From: Thermoplasmatales archaeon UBA447
GTDB lineage: Archaea > Thermoplasmatota > Thermoplasmata > Thermoplasmatales > Thermoplasmataceae
NCBI GenBank assembly: GCA_002503205.1
Contig: DARE01000014.1
Coordinates: forward strand, 1-44,321
DNA: 44,321 nucleotides
Reading direction: 5' to 3'
Of the stretch, positions 15,843-24,816 are shown piece by piece. Under the pieces are notes generated by a model. The model saw nothing but the letters and a program-made list of their open reading frames with translations, searched no databases and was not told the origin of the DNA. Each line of letters opens with the position of its first letter. The first letter of the stretch is position 1. The translations under genes and the position numbers were made by a program.

Positions 15843-16148
15843 TCAGTTGAGTTCTGATATCATTCTTGTGGTTTCCCCACAGGCCTTTTCAATATCCTTG
15901 TATTTTAATTTCACCGCATCTTTTATGTTCTCCGGCTGGTCCCGTATCTCAAGGATTCCAAGCAGGTGCTGAAGTTCAATGTCCAGAACGATGGAGAGTA
16001 CTCTGAGTTTTTCCTGGTTTTCCTCTGAAACTTCCTTCCTCCTCAGTGAGACAAAGCAGTCGGAATGAACCGATCCCTTTTTCGTAAAGGTAAACTTCTC
16101 TCCTGTTTTAACCTTCTTTTCGCATACGTAGCATTTGAATTCTGCCAT
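15843..16148 (-). CDS. DUF2175-like zinc-binding protein
   Basis: A protein of 101 residues. An N-terminal C-Y-V-C (6-9) pairs with H-S-D-C (about 28-31) to form a likely zinc finger in the pattern F-T-F-T-K-K-G-S-V-H, as in archaeal DUF2175. The rest is helical and charged, with no other motif. Function is unknown; a nucleic-acid or protein-binding role would be a guess. It is transcribed divergently from the DUF763 gene. Confidence 0.65.
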   Translation of the reverse strand: MAEFKCYVCEKKVKTGEKFTFTKKGSVHSDCFVSLRRKEVSEENQEKLRVLSIVLDIELQHLLGILEIRDQPENIKDAVKLKYKDIEKACGETTRMISELN

Positions 16149-16223
16149 GCATGATTATGGGTAAAACAGTTAAAATATTATCGAATCCGGGAAAATATAC
16201 ATATATGGAGGGGCTACACTCCT

Positions 16224-17318
16224 ATGGAAAGGAAAGGGACCGCTCTGCTCCCGCTCCATTACGGGCATCCTCCAGAATATCTCTACAAAAGAATGGTAAA
16301 GCTTGGAGGAATACTTTCCGATCTCATTCTGGAAAAATACGGGAATCAGACATACATGGAAAAGCTTGCGGACCCTTTCTGGTTCCATTCACTTTCCCTG
16401 GCAATTGGTTTTGACTGGAATTCAAGCGGAACTACAACCGCAACTTTGAGTGCAATCAAAGAATATTTTGCAAGGCGCAATTCTGATGTACACATTATAG
16501 GGGGAAAGGGAAAGAGGCTTTCTGAAATGCGCGCAGAAATGGACACTCTTGTAAAAGAAGGAAGGATATCGGAGTCCAAGGGTACCAGAATTCTTGAAGA
16601 TGCAAGAAGGATAGCAAGGGTTGACCAGTCCCTCCTACAGGATGACTTTGACCTTTACATGCAGTTCCTTGTTATGGATGAGAATGGGAGGTGGGCCATT
16701 GTCCAGCAGGGTATGAACCCTGCACAGCGGATGGCCAGAAGATACCACTGGATCAGACGATCCGGAATGGACTTTATTAATGATTACAGGAACGGAATCT
16801 CATCTGAGGTAGTAAGAGACCAGGTTCTGGATCTATCCACTAAAGCCAGTGAAAAAAACAGGCATTCTATGGTTTCACTTGGAAAGGAGAATCCAGAAAG
16901 GTACAGATACACAATTGAGAATGGCCCCCAAAGGTCACTGGACAATTTTCAGTTCCCAGAAAGGCATCTTCGCCTGGACTACCGCATAGACTGGCCTAAA
17001 ATGAGGGCAATTTATGAATACCAGCCTGAGGATTTTCAGGAACTTGCTTATATGAAGGGTGTGGGAAAATCAACAATCCGTGCGCTTTCCTATCTCGCAG
17101 AGTTAGTTTATGGAGACGAGCCATCATTCCGTGATCCTGTTAAATTCTCATTTGCAGTTGGGGGAAAAGACGGTGTTCCCAAACCAATTAACAGGAATGA
17201 CTATGATATTGCAATTTCATTTTTTAAGGAACTTCTCGGACAGACAAGAATAGGTGACATGAGCCTCGAGTCCATAGCTGCAAAGCTTTCCCGTTCCAGT
17301 TTTCAGAGAACTTCATGA
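16224..17318 (+). CDS. DUF763 protein with helix-hairpin-helix
   Basis: This 364-residue protein belongs to DUF763 (COG1415). Its N-terminus has the family pattern A-L-L-P-L-H-Y-G-H-P-P-E-Y-L and D-P-F-W-F-H-S-L ... G-F-D-W-N-S-S-G (about 50-69), then G-G-K-G-K at about 93. A C-terminal M-K-G-V-G-K-S-T-I-R-A-L-S-Y-L-A-E-L (about 274-291) looks like a helix-hairpin-helix DNA-binding element. No activity has been firmly assigned to the family. The ATG at 16224 follows GGAGGGG by 13 nt. The Lhr-type helicase gene starts 102 bp downstream on the same strand, which points to nucleic-acid metabolism. Confidence 0.8.
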   Translation: MERKGTALLPLHYGHPPEYLYKRMVKLGGILSDLILEKYGNQTYMEKLADPFWFHSLSLAIGFDWNSSGTTTATLSAIKEYFARRNSDVHIIGGKGKRLSEMRAEMDTLVKEGRISESKGTRILEDARRIARVDQSLLQDDFDLYMQFLVMDENGRWAIVQQGMNPAQRMARRYHWIRRSGMDFINDYRNGISSEVVRDQVLDLSTKASEKNRHSMVSLGKENPERYRYTIENGPQRSLDNFQFPERHLRLDYRIDWPKMRAIYEYQPEDFQELAYMKGVGKSTIRALSYLAELVYGDEPSFRDPVKFSFAVGGKDGVPKPINRNDYDIAISFFKELLGQTRIGDMSLESIAAKLSRSSFQRTS

Positions 17319-17420
17319 ATTAAACCTTCTGTATTCCTGTGAAAGATTAAACTTTTCTGAAAATAGAGGTGTTTCAAAACGCTTAAATATATTCTTGGGC
17401 TCCAATAAGGGCTGTGCTGA

Positions 17421-20400
17421 ATGCAGAAAACCTCTGAAGACAGATTTGATGTCACTGATTTTCTTCCCTTCCTCGATCCTCTGATAAGGAAATGGTTCAA
17501 CTCCAGATACGAGGGGCTGACAGAGCCTCAGAGGAAGGCTATACCTCTTATCCATAACAGGGAGAATGTCCTTGTTTCCAGCCCTACCGGAACTGGCAAA
17601 ACGCTGACTGGTTTCCTTTCAGTAATAAATGAGCTATTTATCCTTTCAAGAGAGGGGCGGCTTGAGGACAGGATTTACTGTCTGTATGTCAGTCCGCTTA
17701 AGGCCCTTGCTAATGATATAAACAAGAATCTTGACCAGCCCCTGTCAGAGATCAGGGATGTGGCCCTGAGTGAAGGCCTGGATTTTCCACAGATAAGGGC
17801 AGCGGTGAGGACGGGTGACACACCACAGAATGAAAGGGCGAAGATGCTGAGAAAGCCCCCTCATATTCTCATCACAACACCGGAATCCTTTTCGCTTGCC
17901 CTCTCTGCACCAAAGTTCAGGGAAAAGCTCAAGGATCTGCGTTATGTCATAATAGATGAAATTCATGAGATATCATCCACCAAGCGAGGGGCGCTGCTTT
18001 CGCTGAATCTCGAAAGGCTATCGAAGGAGAACAGCGACTTCATAAGAATAGGGCTTTCTGCAACCCAGGCACCAATAGAAACCATAGCTTCCTATCTCTG
18101 CGGCTTTGACGGTGAAAAGCCGAGAAGATGTTCCATTATTGAGGTAGATACAAAGAAGTACCTAGATCTGAGCACCATAACACCTGTGAATGATCTTACA
18201 AAATCCAGCTACGAGGTTGCAAATGACAGGATGTACGAGATCCTTGTAGATCTCATCAATTCTCACAATGCCACTATTATATTCACAAACACCAGAAGCG
18301 GAACTGAAAATGTGGCCATGCGGCTTAAGGCAAGAGGTGTTGAAAGTATTGAGGCCCACCATTCGTCTCTGGGAAAGGATACAAGGATTGAGGTGGAAAA
18401 CAAGCTCAAGAACGGGGAACTTAAATGCGTAATAACTTCAACCTCTCTGGAACTGGGCATTGATGTTGGTTACATAGATCTTGTGGTGCAGATAGGCAGC
18501 CCAAAGTCCGTATCAAAAGGACTCCAGCGAATTGGACGATCAGGGCACGGAATCAACGATCTTTCAAAGGGGAGGTTTGTTGTCTTCGATCTTGACGATC
18601 TTGTTGAATGCGCAGTCCTGACAAGAGCAGCCTACGAAAGAAACATAGACCGTGTCCATGTGCCGCTGAATTCTCTTGATGTTCTTTCACAGGTTCTTGT
18701 TGGAATGTCCCTTGAGAAGGTATACAGGGATAGGGAGGCATTTGACCTGGTAAGGAACTCCTATAATTTTCATGATCTTTCATGGGACGATTTCATCTCC
18801 ACACTGAGATACCTGGCAGGCAAAATTGAGGCAGGGGAGATATACTCAAAGATCTGGTACGACGAGGCCGAAGGCACATTCGGAAAGAGAAGGAGCACAA
18901 GGATGCTCTATTTCATGAACATTGGCACGATTCCGGAAGAGGCTGACTATAAGGTTATAAGTGACAAGGGCAGGCACCTTGGCCAGCTCAGTGACAAATT
19001 TGCCGAGCGACTGAAAAATGGCGACATTTTCGTTCTTGGCGCAAGAACTTACATGTATCTGAGAACAGTCCAGAACAGAATTTATGTTAAGGACGCAACA
19101 GGAATGAGGCCCACCGTCCCATCATGGTCAGGGGAAATGCTCCCAAGAAGCTACGATCTTGGCACAATGGTTGGGAAATTCAGGAGGGAGGTGCTGGAGA
19201 GGCTCCAGAAGAAGGAGGATGTGTCATCATGGCTCATTCAGAATTATCATGTTGATACACATGGCGCAAACAGCATCATTTCATACATTGAGGCACAGTC
19301 AAAGTTCGATCTTCCAACGGATTCCCACCTTCTTGTTGAGGGCTACGTTGACGAATCAAAAATATACAGCATGATATTCCACGTCCCTCTGGGCAGGAGA
19401 ATCAACGACGCACTTTCCAGGGCTTATGCACAGGCCATATCGAAGAGGTTCGGGACAAACCTTCGTGTAACCATAACGGATGATGGGTTTATGCTGGGAT
19501 CTGAGAAGAAGATTCCAATAAAGGAGGCAGTAAGAACGCTCTCATCAAGCAGCTTTGAAGATACAGTAAGAAGCTCCCTTGCCAACACTGAGGTTTTCAA
19601 GCAGCGTTTCAGGCACTGTGCAACCAGATCCCTGATGGTTCTGAGGAAATACAAGGGTTATGACATATCCATTGTGAGGCAGCAGCTTCGCAGTGACAAA
19701 CTGCTCAAGACACTAAGCGAGATGAGAAATTTTCCCGTGATCAAAGAGACCTATCATGAGATCATGAATGAAATGATGGACGTCCCCATGGCCAGGAAAT
19801 ACATTGAAGATGTTGTGGAGAAAGGAAATTTTCATGTTATTGACTATTCCGGGGAGACTTCCCCATTCTCTTATGGCCTGATTCTATCGGGGGTTTCCGA
19901 TATGGTACTGATGGAGGACAGGTCCCAGCTTCTCAGGGAACTCCAATCGAAGATACTTGATAAAATATACGGACCAGGGAAGATAAGTGTCCTCATTACA
20001 GACCAGAAGAAGGTGGATGAATATTTCAGGCTGAAGGTGCCAAGGATTTCCACAATAGATGATTACAGGGAATTTGCCAGGTATTTTCTTCTCTTCGATC
20101 CCTTCAAGAACCGTTTCAACTCACCTTTTCCATATGCGGAAACAGGTGTGACTGATTTAACCGAGGAGCTAATCGGTTCGGATGAGATCATCTCTGTCCA
20201 TGTCAGAGGCACGCTATACACATCAGTTTATAATTACCCTATAGTCTGGTCTCTATTCCGGCATGATAGCAGAACAGATCAGATTCATGAGGATGTCCTT
20301 CATATCATTGAAGGAAAAACATTTGCAGAGATTAAGAAGGAATCGGATCTGGAGGAGCAGAAACTTCGAGAGATACTCTCAGACCTTGAATCCTCATTCC

Positions 20401-22562
20401 TGATCAGAAGAACAATTTCTCAGGGAAAGCAGGTTTTCATATCAAACCATCTATCCCCTGATCCGATTCCCTCAGATCAGGCGGCTGCAGAGGCCCTGAG
20501 GTTAGTCCTTGGAAGTTATGGCCCACTGACTTACGATGAAATTCAGATTCGACTGCCAGTAGGAGAGGAACTCCTGAAGAAAGGCCTTGATATCCTGACT
20601 TCAGGTGGAGAGGTTGTAAATGATTTCATCACACCGGTGTTTGCTAAACAGTACATGCTGAAAAGCGATCTTGAATCGATCCTTGGAGGAGGGAATGAGA
20701 ACTCGGTCGAATCAAGGGTTACAGGTTTCATGGAGAAGGTTCCAGACACAGTTGCATATTTCGATAAATACGGATACTGTTATGGAAATGACAACCTTAT
20801 TCCGAGAATAAATGAACTCAAGGAGGACGAACTCTTTGATCTCATAGCAAAAGGGAATGTCAGTTATGGAAGATTCATCAAGCACAGATTATGCTTCATT
20901 TCAGACTGGCTTGCAAGGTCTCTTCACTCATTGAGGATGGAGCCTCTGAAAGATGAGGAAAAGACAGTTCTCAACCTCATAGTAGGAGGTGTATCAGATG
21001 AATCTGATCTGTCAAAAAGATCCTCAATTGAGATAAAGATTGTCAGGCAGATAGTGAAAAACCTCGAGTTTCACGTTATGGTAAGGCGCTCTCAGGAAAA
21101 CAGCCTGATACCGTTCCTGGGTGAAGATCCTACGATCACGAAGGGAGAGGCGGTCTCAATCCTGGTTGAGAAATTTGGGCCAATTTCCAGAAGGGAGCTG
21201 ATGAACAATTTCTGGTTCTACGCTGACGCACCTCTGAAGGAGGCAGGACTGAAGGGCGTAGTGATTCGTGGCGATCTGTATTACGGTTTCAAAGACGGGG
21301 GCAGGACAAGCAATACTGCAGGAATTTTAAGCGTGCTTGATCCAGTTGAGCTCTATCTGGGAAAGAAGTACTTCAGGGAAATCTCCTACAACAGGATATT
21401 CATTGTTAACGGAAGGGAGGAAGGGTCATTGAACATACAGAACAGGAACGGGATTATATGGGTCACACAGGTCTCAGTCCCGGCCAGGCTTTCAGCTATG
21501 CTTCTGGGAGAGCTGAGGCATCTCTCTGCGAGATTAGGAAATATGCCACTCTGTATAGAAAGCCCGCCATCTGGATTCGGCGAGGCAGATACTGAAGGGT
21601 TCAGCCAGGCTGAGAATTTCCTAGTTTCTGATGATCTGAACATATCACCTTTTAGCATGGAGGACCTGTTTGCATATGCTTCTGAAATGCATCTGAGCTC
21701 AGACCAGAATGCTGTGTATGAAAATGTAAAGAAGGAAATACTGGGATTCAGGAATGAGGTGGAAGCATCATATGCAGGTCTCAGGAATGTCATATTCCGC
21801 GGCTATTTTCAGTCCAGGTTGCTTTTCCAGTTTAACGGCCCTTTTACGGCACAGGCTCTTGGAACAATGGAGGCCATCTCACTTTACAGGGCAATAAGAA
21901 ATGGTTCCATAAATTCGGATGATCAGAGGATAATCCATGCCATAATAGACATGGCTGGAGCTACCGAACAGCAGATCAGAGGAAGTATAGGCAGATCCGT
22001 ATCCGATCTGAAGCACAGTCTTGGGAGGTTGTTCGAGAAATGCATTGTTGCCAAGGATTTTGAAAGGCGCTATGTTTTCGTTCCTGAAAGATATTCCAGG
22101 GATGAGGCATTGCAGACACTCCTCTCTTTTCTCCTTGAGAGGATGGGATTCTTTGATTTTGCAATTCTCAAGAACCTCCTTGGTGAGTCATACAATTCAG
22201 ACGTTGAGAAAATAGCAGAAGTTCTTGTTAAATCTGGACAGGCAATGAAATGCATCCTTCCGGAACATCAGAAAATCATATTCCTGAAAAAAGGCATAAA
22301 GAAAACCAGGCACAGAGGTCATGCTTCAAGGATTGTAGCTCCAAAAGATATTTTATCCCTCTATTTTTCGGATCTGATCAAAAGGGAAGCAGGAACACTT
22401 AATTCCTATGTTCTTGTTGAAGAAGGCGTTATACTGGCCTCTCTCAACGCCAGAAGGAATATTAAAAAATTGAAAGCATCCCATTTCAACGGAACGGATG
22501 AGGGGAGGGAAAAACTTGTTTCCGAACTGAATTCTCTGGGTTTTGCGGTTTCCTTCAACTGA
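17421..22562 (+). CDS. Long Lhr-type ATP-dependent helicase
   Basis: A superfamily 2 helicase of 1713 residues. Motifs are Walker A S-P-T-G-T-G-K-T (54-61), D-E-I-H (179-182), S-A-T (213-215), the T-S-L-E-L-G-I-D-V segment (about 341-349) and motif VI Q-R-I-G-R-S-G-H-G (369-377). A winged-helix and Lhr-core region extends to about residue 850. The remaining 850 residues are an extension with repeated winged-helix-like units, for example G-P-L-T-Y-D-E-I and F-G-P-I-S-R-R-E-L, resembling the YcaQ/AlkZ-like units of bacterial long Lhr. Most archaeal Lhr proteins are about 850-950 residues. The core unwinds DNA or RNA 3'-5'; the extension's role here is inference. The open frame is intact. Confidence 0.88.
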   Translation: MQKTSEDRFDVTDFLPFLDPLIRKWFNSRYEGLTEPQRKAIPLIHNRENVLVSSPTGTGKTLTGFLSVINELFILSREGRLEDRIYCLYVSPLKALANDINKNLDQPLSEIRDVALSEGLDFPQIRAAVRTGDTPQNERAKMLRKPPHILITTPESFSLALSAPKFREKLKDLRYVIIDEIHEISSTKRGALLSLNLERLSKENSDFIRIGLSATQAPIETIASYLCGFDGEKPRRCSIIEVDTKKYLDLSTITPVNDLTKSSYEVANDRMYEILVDLINSHNATIIFTNTRSGTENVAMRLKARGVESIEAHHSSLGKDTRIEVENKLKNGELKCVITSTSLELGIDVGYIDLVVQIGSPKSVSKGLQRIGRSGHGINDLSKGRFVVFDLDDLVECAVLTRAAYERNIDRVHVPLNSLDVLSQVLVGMSLEKVYRDREAFDLVRNSYNFHDLSWDDFISTLRYLAGKIEAGEIYSKIWYDEAEGTFGKRRSTRMLYFMNIGTIPEEADYKVISDKGRHLGQLSDKFAERLKNGDIFVLGARTYMYLRTVQNRIYVKDATGMRPTVPSWSGEMLPRSYDLGTMVGKFRREVLERLQKKEDVSSWLIQNYHVDTHGANSIISYIEAQSKFDLPTDSHLLVEGYVDESKIYSMIFHVPLGRRINDALSRAYAQAISKRFGTNLRVTITDDGFMLGSEKKIPIKEAVRTLSSSSFEDTVRSSLANTEVFKQRFRHCATRSLMVLRKYKGYDISIVRQQLRSDKLLKTLSEMRNFPVIKETYHEIMNEMMDVPMARKYIEDVVEKGNFHVIDYSGETSPFSYGLILSGVSDMVLMEDRSQLLRELQSKILDKIYGPGKISVLITDQKKVDEYFRLKVPRISTIDDYREFARYFLLFDPFKNRFNSPFPYAETGVTDLTEELIGSDEIISVHVRGTLYTSVYNYPIVWSLFRHDSRTDQIHEDVLHIIEGKTFAEIKKESDLEEQKLREILSDLESSFLIRRTISQGKQVFISNHLSPDPIPSDQAAAEALRLVLGSYGPLTYDEIQIRLPVGEELLKKGLDILTSGGEVVNDFITPVFAKQYMLKSDLESILGGGNENSVESRVTGFMEKVPDTVAYFDKYGYCYGNDNLIPRINELKEDELFDLIAKGNVSYGRFIKHRLCFISDWLARSLHSLRMEPLKDEEKTVLNLIVGGVSDESDLSKRSSIEIKIVRQIVKNLEFHVMVRRSQENSLIPFLGEDPTITKGEAVSILVEKFGPISRRELMNNFWFYADAPLKEAGLKGVVIRGDLYYGFKDGGRTSNTAGILSVLDPVELYLGKKYFREISYNRIFIVNGREEGSLNIQNRNGIIWVTQVSVPARLSAMLLGELRHLSARLGNMPLCIESPPSGFGEADTEGFSQAENFLVSDDLNISPFSMEDLFAYASEMHLSSDQNAVYENVKKEILGFRNEVEASYAGLRNVIFRGYFQSRLLFQFNGPFTAQALGTMEAISLYRAIRNGSINSDDQRIIHAIIDMAGATEQQIRGSIGRSVSDLKHSLGRLFEKCIVAKDFERRYVFVPERYSRDEALQTLLSFLLERMGFFDFAILKNLLGESYNSDVEKIAEVLVKSGQAMKCILPEHQKIIFLKKGIKKTRHRGHASRIVAPKDILSLYFSDLIKREAGTLNSYVLVEEGVILASLNARRNIKKLKASHFNGTDEGREKLVSELNSLGFAVSFN

Positions 22563-22635
22563 TCTTCTTTTACCGAAAGTGTCCCATGTTATCAGCGGGA
22601 AAGATTAATATCAATTCTACCTGATCCCCGCTGGA

Positions 22636-22926
22636 ATGAGCAACTTTACCATCTATGCCTCTTCGCTTTCTATGGTGGTATCAGCGTTTCTTCTTGTGAT
22701 TGCTTCAAGAGCGCTTATCAGGGTTCATTCAAGGATATTTGGTGCGTTGATTGCTGTATTTGTTGTTATACTGGTGGAGTCAGTGCTTGCACTGGTTTCA
22801 CTATTTGATCTGGTATCATTTCCATTCTCTCTGGATGAAATGCTTGTTTTCGGAAACATCATTGTTCTGATCGTTTTCTATGCAGGGGTGCTGGGGAGAA
22901 ACTACACGTTTGCTCATTCTGGATAA
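22636..22926 (+). CDS. Three-helix membrane protein overlapping a winged-helix regulator
   Basis: A protein of 96 residues that is nearly all hydrophobic: spans at about 5-27, 34-58 and 68-87. The C-terminus G-R-N-Y-T-F-A-H-S-G is short and polar. It overlaps the downstream winged-helix gene in another frame. Archaea have many regulators in which a membrane domain of this kind is fused directly to a winged helix, so this may be the N-terminal part of such a protein, separated by a frameshift or made as a coupled partner. Confidence 0.65.
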   Translation: MSNFTIYASSLSMVVSAFLLVIASRALIRVHSRIFGALIAVFVVILVESVLALVSLFDLVSFPFSLDEMLVFGNIIVLIVFYAGVLGRNYTFAHSG

Positions 22927-23380
22927 AATTAAGCTTAATCCCGGGATACACTTCCGGGAACTTCAGCGATCAGTGAGCTGCGCCACTGGACAGCTTCAGT
23001 ACCATCTATACAGGATGGAAACATCGGGCGACATATACTCCAGGAAGGATGGCAGAACCGTCCGCTACTTTCCATCCTCCGGACCAAGCTTCAGGGAGCG
23101 TGAGATAATATACTCACTGAGGAGCCGTGAGCGTTCAAGAATTATTTTTCTCCTTCTGGATCGCAAGTCCCTTCCAAAAGATATTGTATTGAAGGTCAGG
23201 AAATCAAGGGCTGAGGAATGCAGAGAAGCACTTGGCGAACTTATGAAAGCAGGAATAGTTGAGGAAAAGGACGGAATCATTTCACTTGTAAACTCTGGTG
23301 AAATAATATCAGTCCTGAAGACGTACAGGGAGAGCTTCATAGATTCAATTACTGCAAACCTAATATCTCTTCTTGAGTGA
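22880..23380 (+). CDS. Winged helix-turn-helix transcriptional regulator
   Basis: A protein of 166 residues from ATG 22880; a TTG at 22910 is an alternative start. The sequence L-N-P-G-I-H-F-R-E-L-Q-R-S-V ... G-Q-L-Q-Y-H-L-Y-R-M-E-T-S-G-D-I (about 19-52) is a typical archaeal ArsR-like winged helix, followed by a beta wing (Y-S-R-K-D-G-R-T-V-R-Y-F). A second winged-helix-like unit follows at about 75-140. It overlaps the membrane protein gene upstream by 47 bp and the convergent exported-protein gene by 21 bp. DNA targets are not known. Confidence 0.8.
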   Translation: MQGCWGETTRLLILDKIKLNPGIHFRELQRSVSCATGQLQYHLYRMETSGDIYSRKDGRTVRYFPSSGPSFREREIIYSLRSRERSRIIFLLLDRKSLPKDIVLKVRKSRAEECREALGELMKAGIVEEKDGIISLVNSGEIISVLKTYRESFIDSITANLISLLE

Positions 23381-24340
23381 TCGTTTGCCAACCGCATAAG
23401 ACCCGTATGCAACTCCAAGCAGCAGGGCCCCTGTTCCGGCCCCTTCGAGAAGTATCTTTATGTGTGCCTCTAGGAAAAGTTCTGATTCTCTGATAACCTT
23501 TGCAGATATAGGGCTATTGAGGAAATTGAACTCCGGGCTTGCAAGGTATGGATCCTGTGTCAGGTTTGTTATTCCGTTGGTGAAATTATATCTGAATACA
23601 AGAAGTGAAAATGGTCCAGCATAAGTATGCAAAACAGACAGGGTCTTATTCTGGCCGTTGACAGTGTAATTATTCGTCCACCAGTATGAGGCGTAGTCCT
23701 TCCCGGATGAGAGGACCAGTCCAGTTTCACTGCCATTTTTTACCATCTGCTCGTTCCCATGATTGAAATAGCCAAACTTTCCGTTTGAGCCAAGGATCTG
23801 GAAAAGTCCAATAATGCCCCCTCCATGTATCGAACTGGAAGTTATCACAAATGAAACCCTAAATGCACCGTATCTGCTTCCATTTGTTTCATTCAGGCCA
23901 AATATATGGGTTCTGGCCAGGCCGTTTACCATAATCGTGACATTTGCTCTACTGTGCACACCACCATGGTAGCCCCTGAAAAATGGTGCTGTCTGGGCAG
24001 ATGCTGAGTTTGTGCCAAGGAGCCTTGACATTAGCAGCCGGGCCCTGAAATTTTCCACAGGAAAGAAATTCACCTCACCGCTGTATGAATAATTAATGCT
24101 CCCCTTTACCGGGTGTTCCCACCTCACATTTCTGAGGCCTGCAGAATAGTATGAACCGTTCTGGTAAAGGGCGATCTGAACAAATGAGAGGTTCAGGCTT
24201 CCATTTGAGTCCTTTAGATAGATTTCAGGCACATCAGAGATGAAATATGCATAAGAATGGTGTGGGTCCATATGTCCCCCAACATATGCACCTGGGACAA
24301 CCATAAGGGACGCCAATACAATAGCAAGCAGGACCTTCAA
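23360..24340 (-). CDS. Exported, membrane-anchored protein rich in N-glycosylation sites
   Basis: A protein of 326 residues with an N-terminal signal sequence (about residues 1-19, ending near V-P-G-A) and one C-terminal membrane span (about 296-316) followed by a basic tail K-R-S-L-K-K-R-Y. The outside part contains more than ten N-x-S/T sequons (N-G-S, N-L-S, N-V-T, N-Y-T, N-F-T and others) and many aromatic residues. This is typical of surface proteins in acidophilic archaea, whose envelopes are heavily glycosylated. No enzymatic motif was recognised. It could be a cell-surface receptor or S-layer-associated protein; that is inference. Confidence 0.72.
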   Translation of the reverse strand: MKVLLAIVLASLMVVPGAYVGGHMDPHHSYAYFISDVPEIYLKDSNGSLNLSFVQIALYQNGSYYSAGLRNVRWEHPVKGSINYSYSGEVNFFPVENFRARLLMSRLLGTNSASAQTAPFFRGYHGGVHSRANVTIMVNGLARTHIFGLNETNGSRYGAFRVSFVITSSSIHGGGIIGLFQILGSNGKFGYFNHGNEQMVKNGSETGLVLSSGKDYASYWWTNNYTVNGQNKTLSVLHTYAGPFSLLVFRYNFTNGITNLTQDPYLASPEFNFLNSPISAKVIRESELFLEAHIKILLEGAGTGALLLGVAYGSYAVGKRSLKKRY

Positions 24341-24433
24341 CGATCATACAAGCGGTATATGGAATAATAATTTTTGGTACAAAATGTGCATTATGCTTAT
24401 TATCAAAAAAATTCTGTTGATTTAAGGGTTGAA

Positions 24434-24592
24434 TCAGGCAAATTCTTCCTGAAGTTCTATCATGACCAGGTTCAGGACTTCTTCAAACGTTTTGCCTGTA
24501 TACTCCCTGAGACCTCCCATTTCTGTTCTCAATTTTGCCACATAAGTGTCTTCATCCTGGTCAAATTCTATATTGCAAATTAATTCCTGCAT
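24434..24592 (-). CDS. HicB-like small protein, orphan
   Basis: A protein of 52 residues from the ATG at 24592. The pattern I-E-F-D-Q-D-E-D-T-Y-V-A-K-L ... G-K-T-F-E-E-V-L-N-L-V-M-I-E-L resembles the single-domain HicB/UPF0150 fold. A TTTATTAC element about 22 bp upstream supports this start over ATGs farther upstream (24625 or 24814), which would add a stretch unlike a HicB. No HicA toxin gene is visible on either side, so a toxin-antitoxin role is not shown. The 224 bp between it and the next gene hold nothing else recognised. Confidence 0.5.
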   Translation of the reverse strand: MQELICNIEFDQDEDTYVAKLRTEMGGLREYTGKTFEEVLNLVMIELQEEFA

Positions 24593-24816
24593 GAAAGTAA
24601 ACCCAAATCTGTAATAAACTGTCATTAAAAATCTTTCCTCAGGCATGCCCCTCCCCCCATCTGAGAGAGGTGCATGTTGAAGTGAGAAAATTATCTGCAT
24701 TGATTCAGCTTTTATGCAGGCAGAAAAGTGGACACCTGTCAACGTTTTAGTATTACAGGGAAATATGGAATTGTTAGGATTGCATCTCATGAGAGGTATA
24801 TGCAGGGGGCCCACAG

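Noticed and set aside
24434..24592. HicBA toxin-antitoxin system
   Set aside because: Only a HicB-like part is visible; no HicA-like gene was found on either side.
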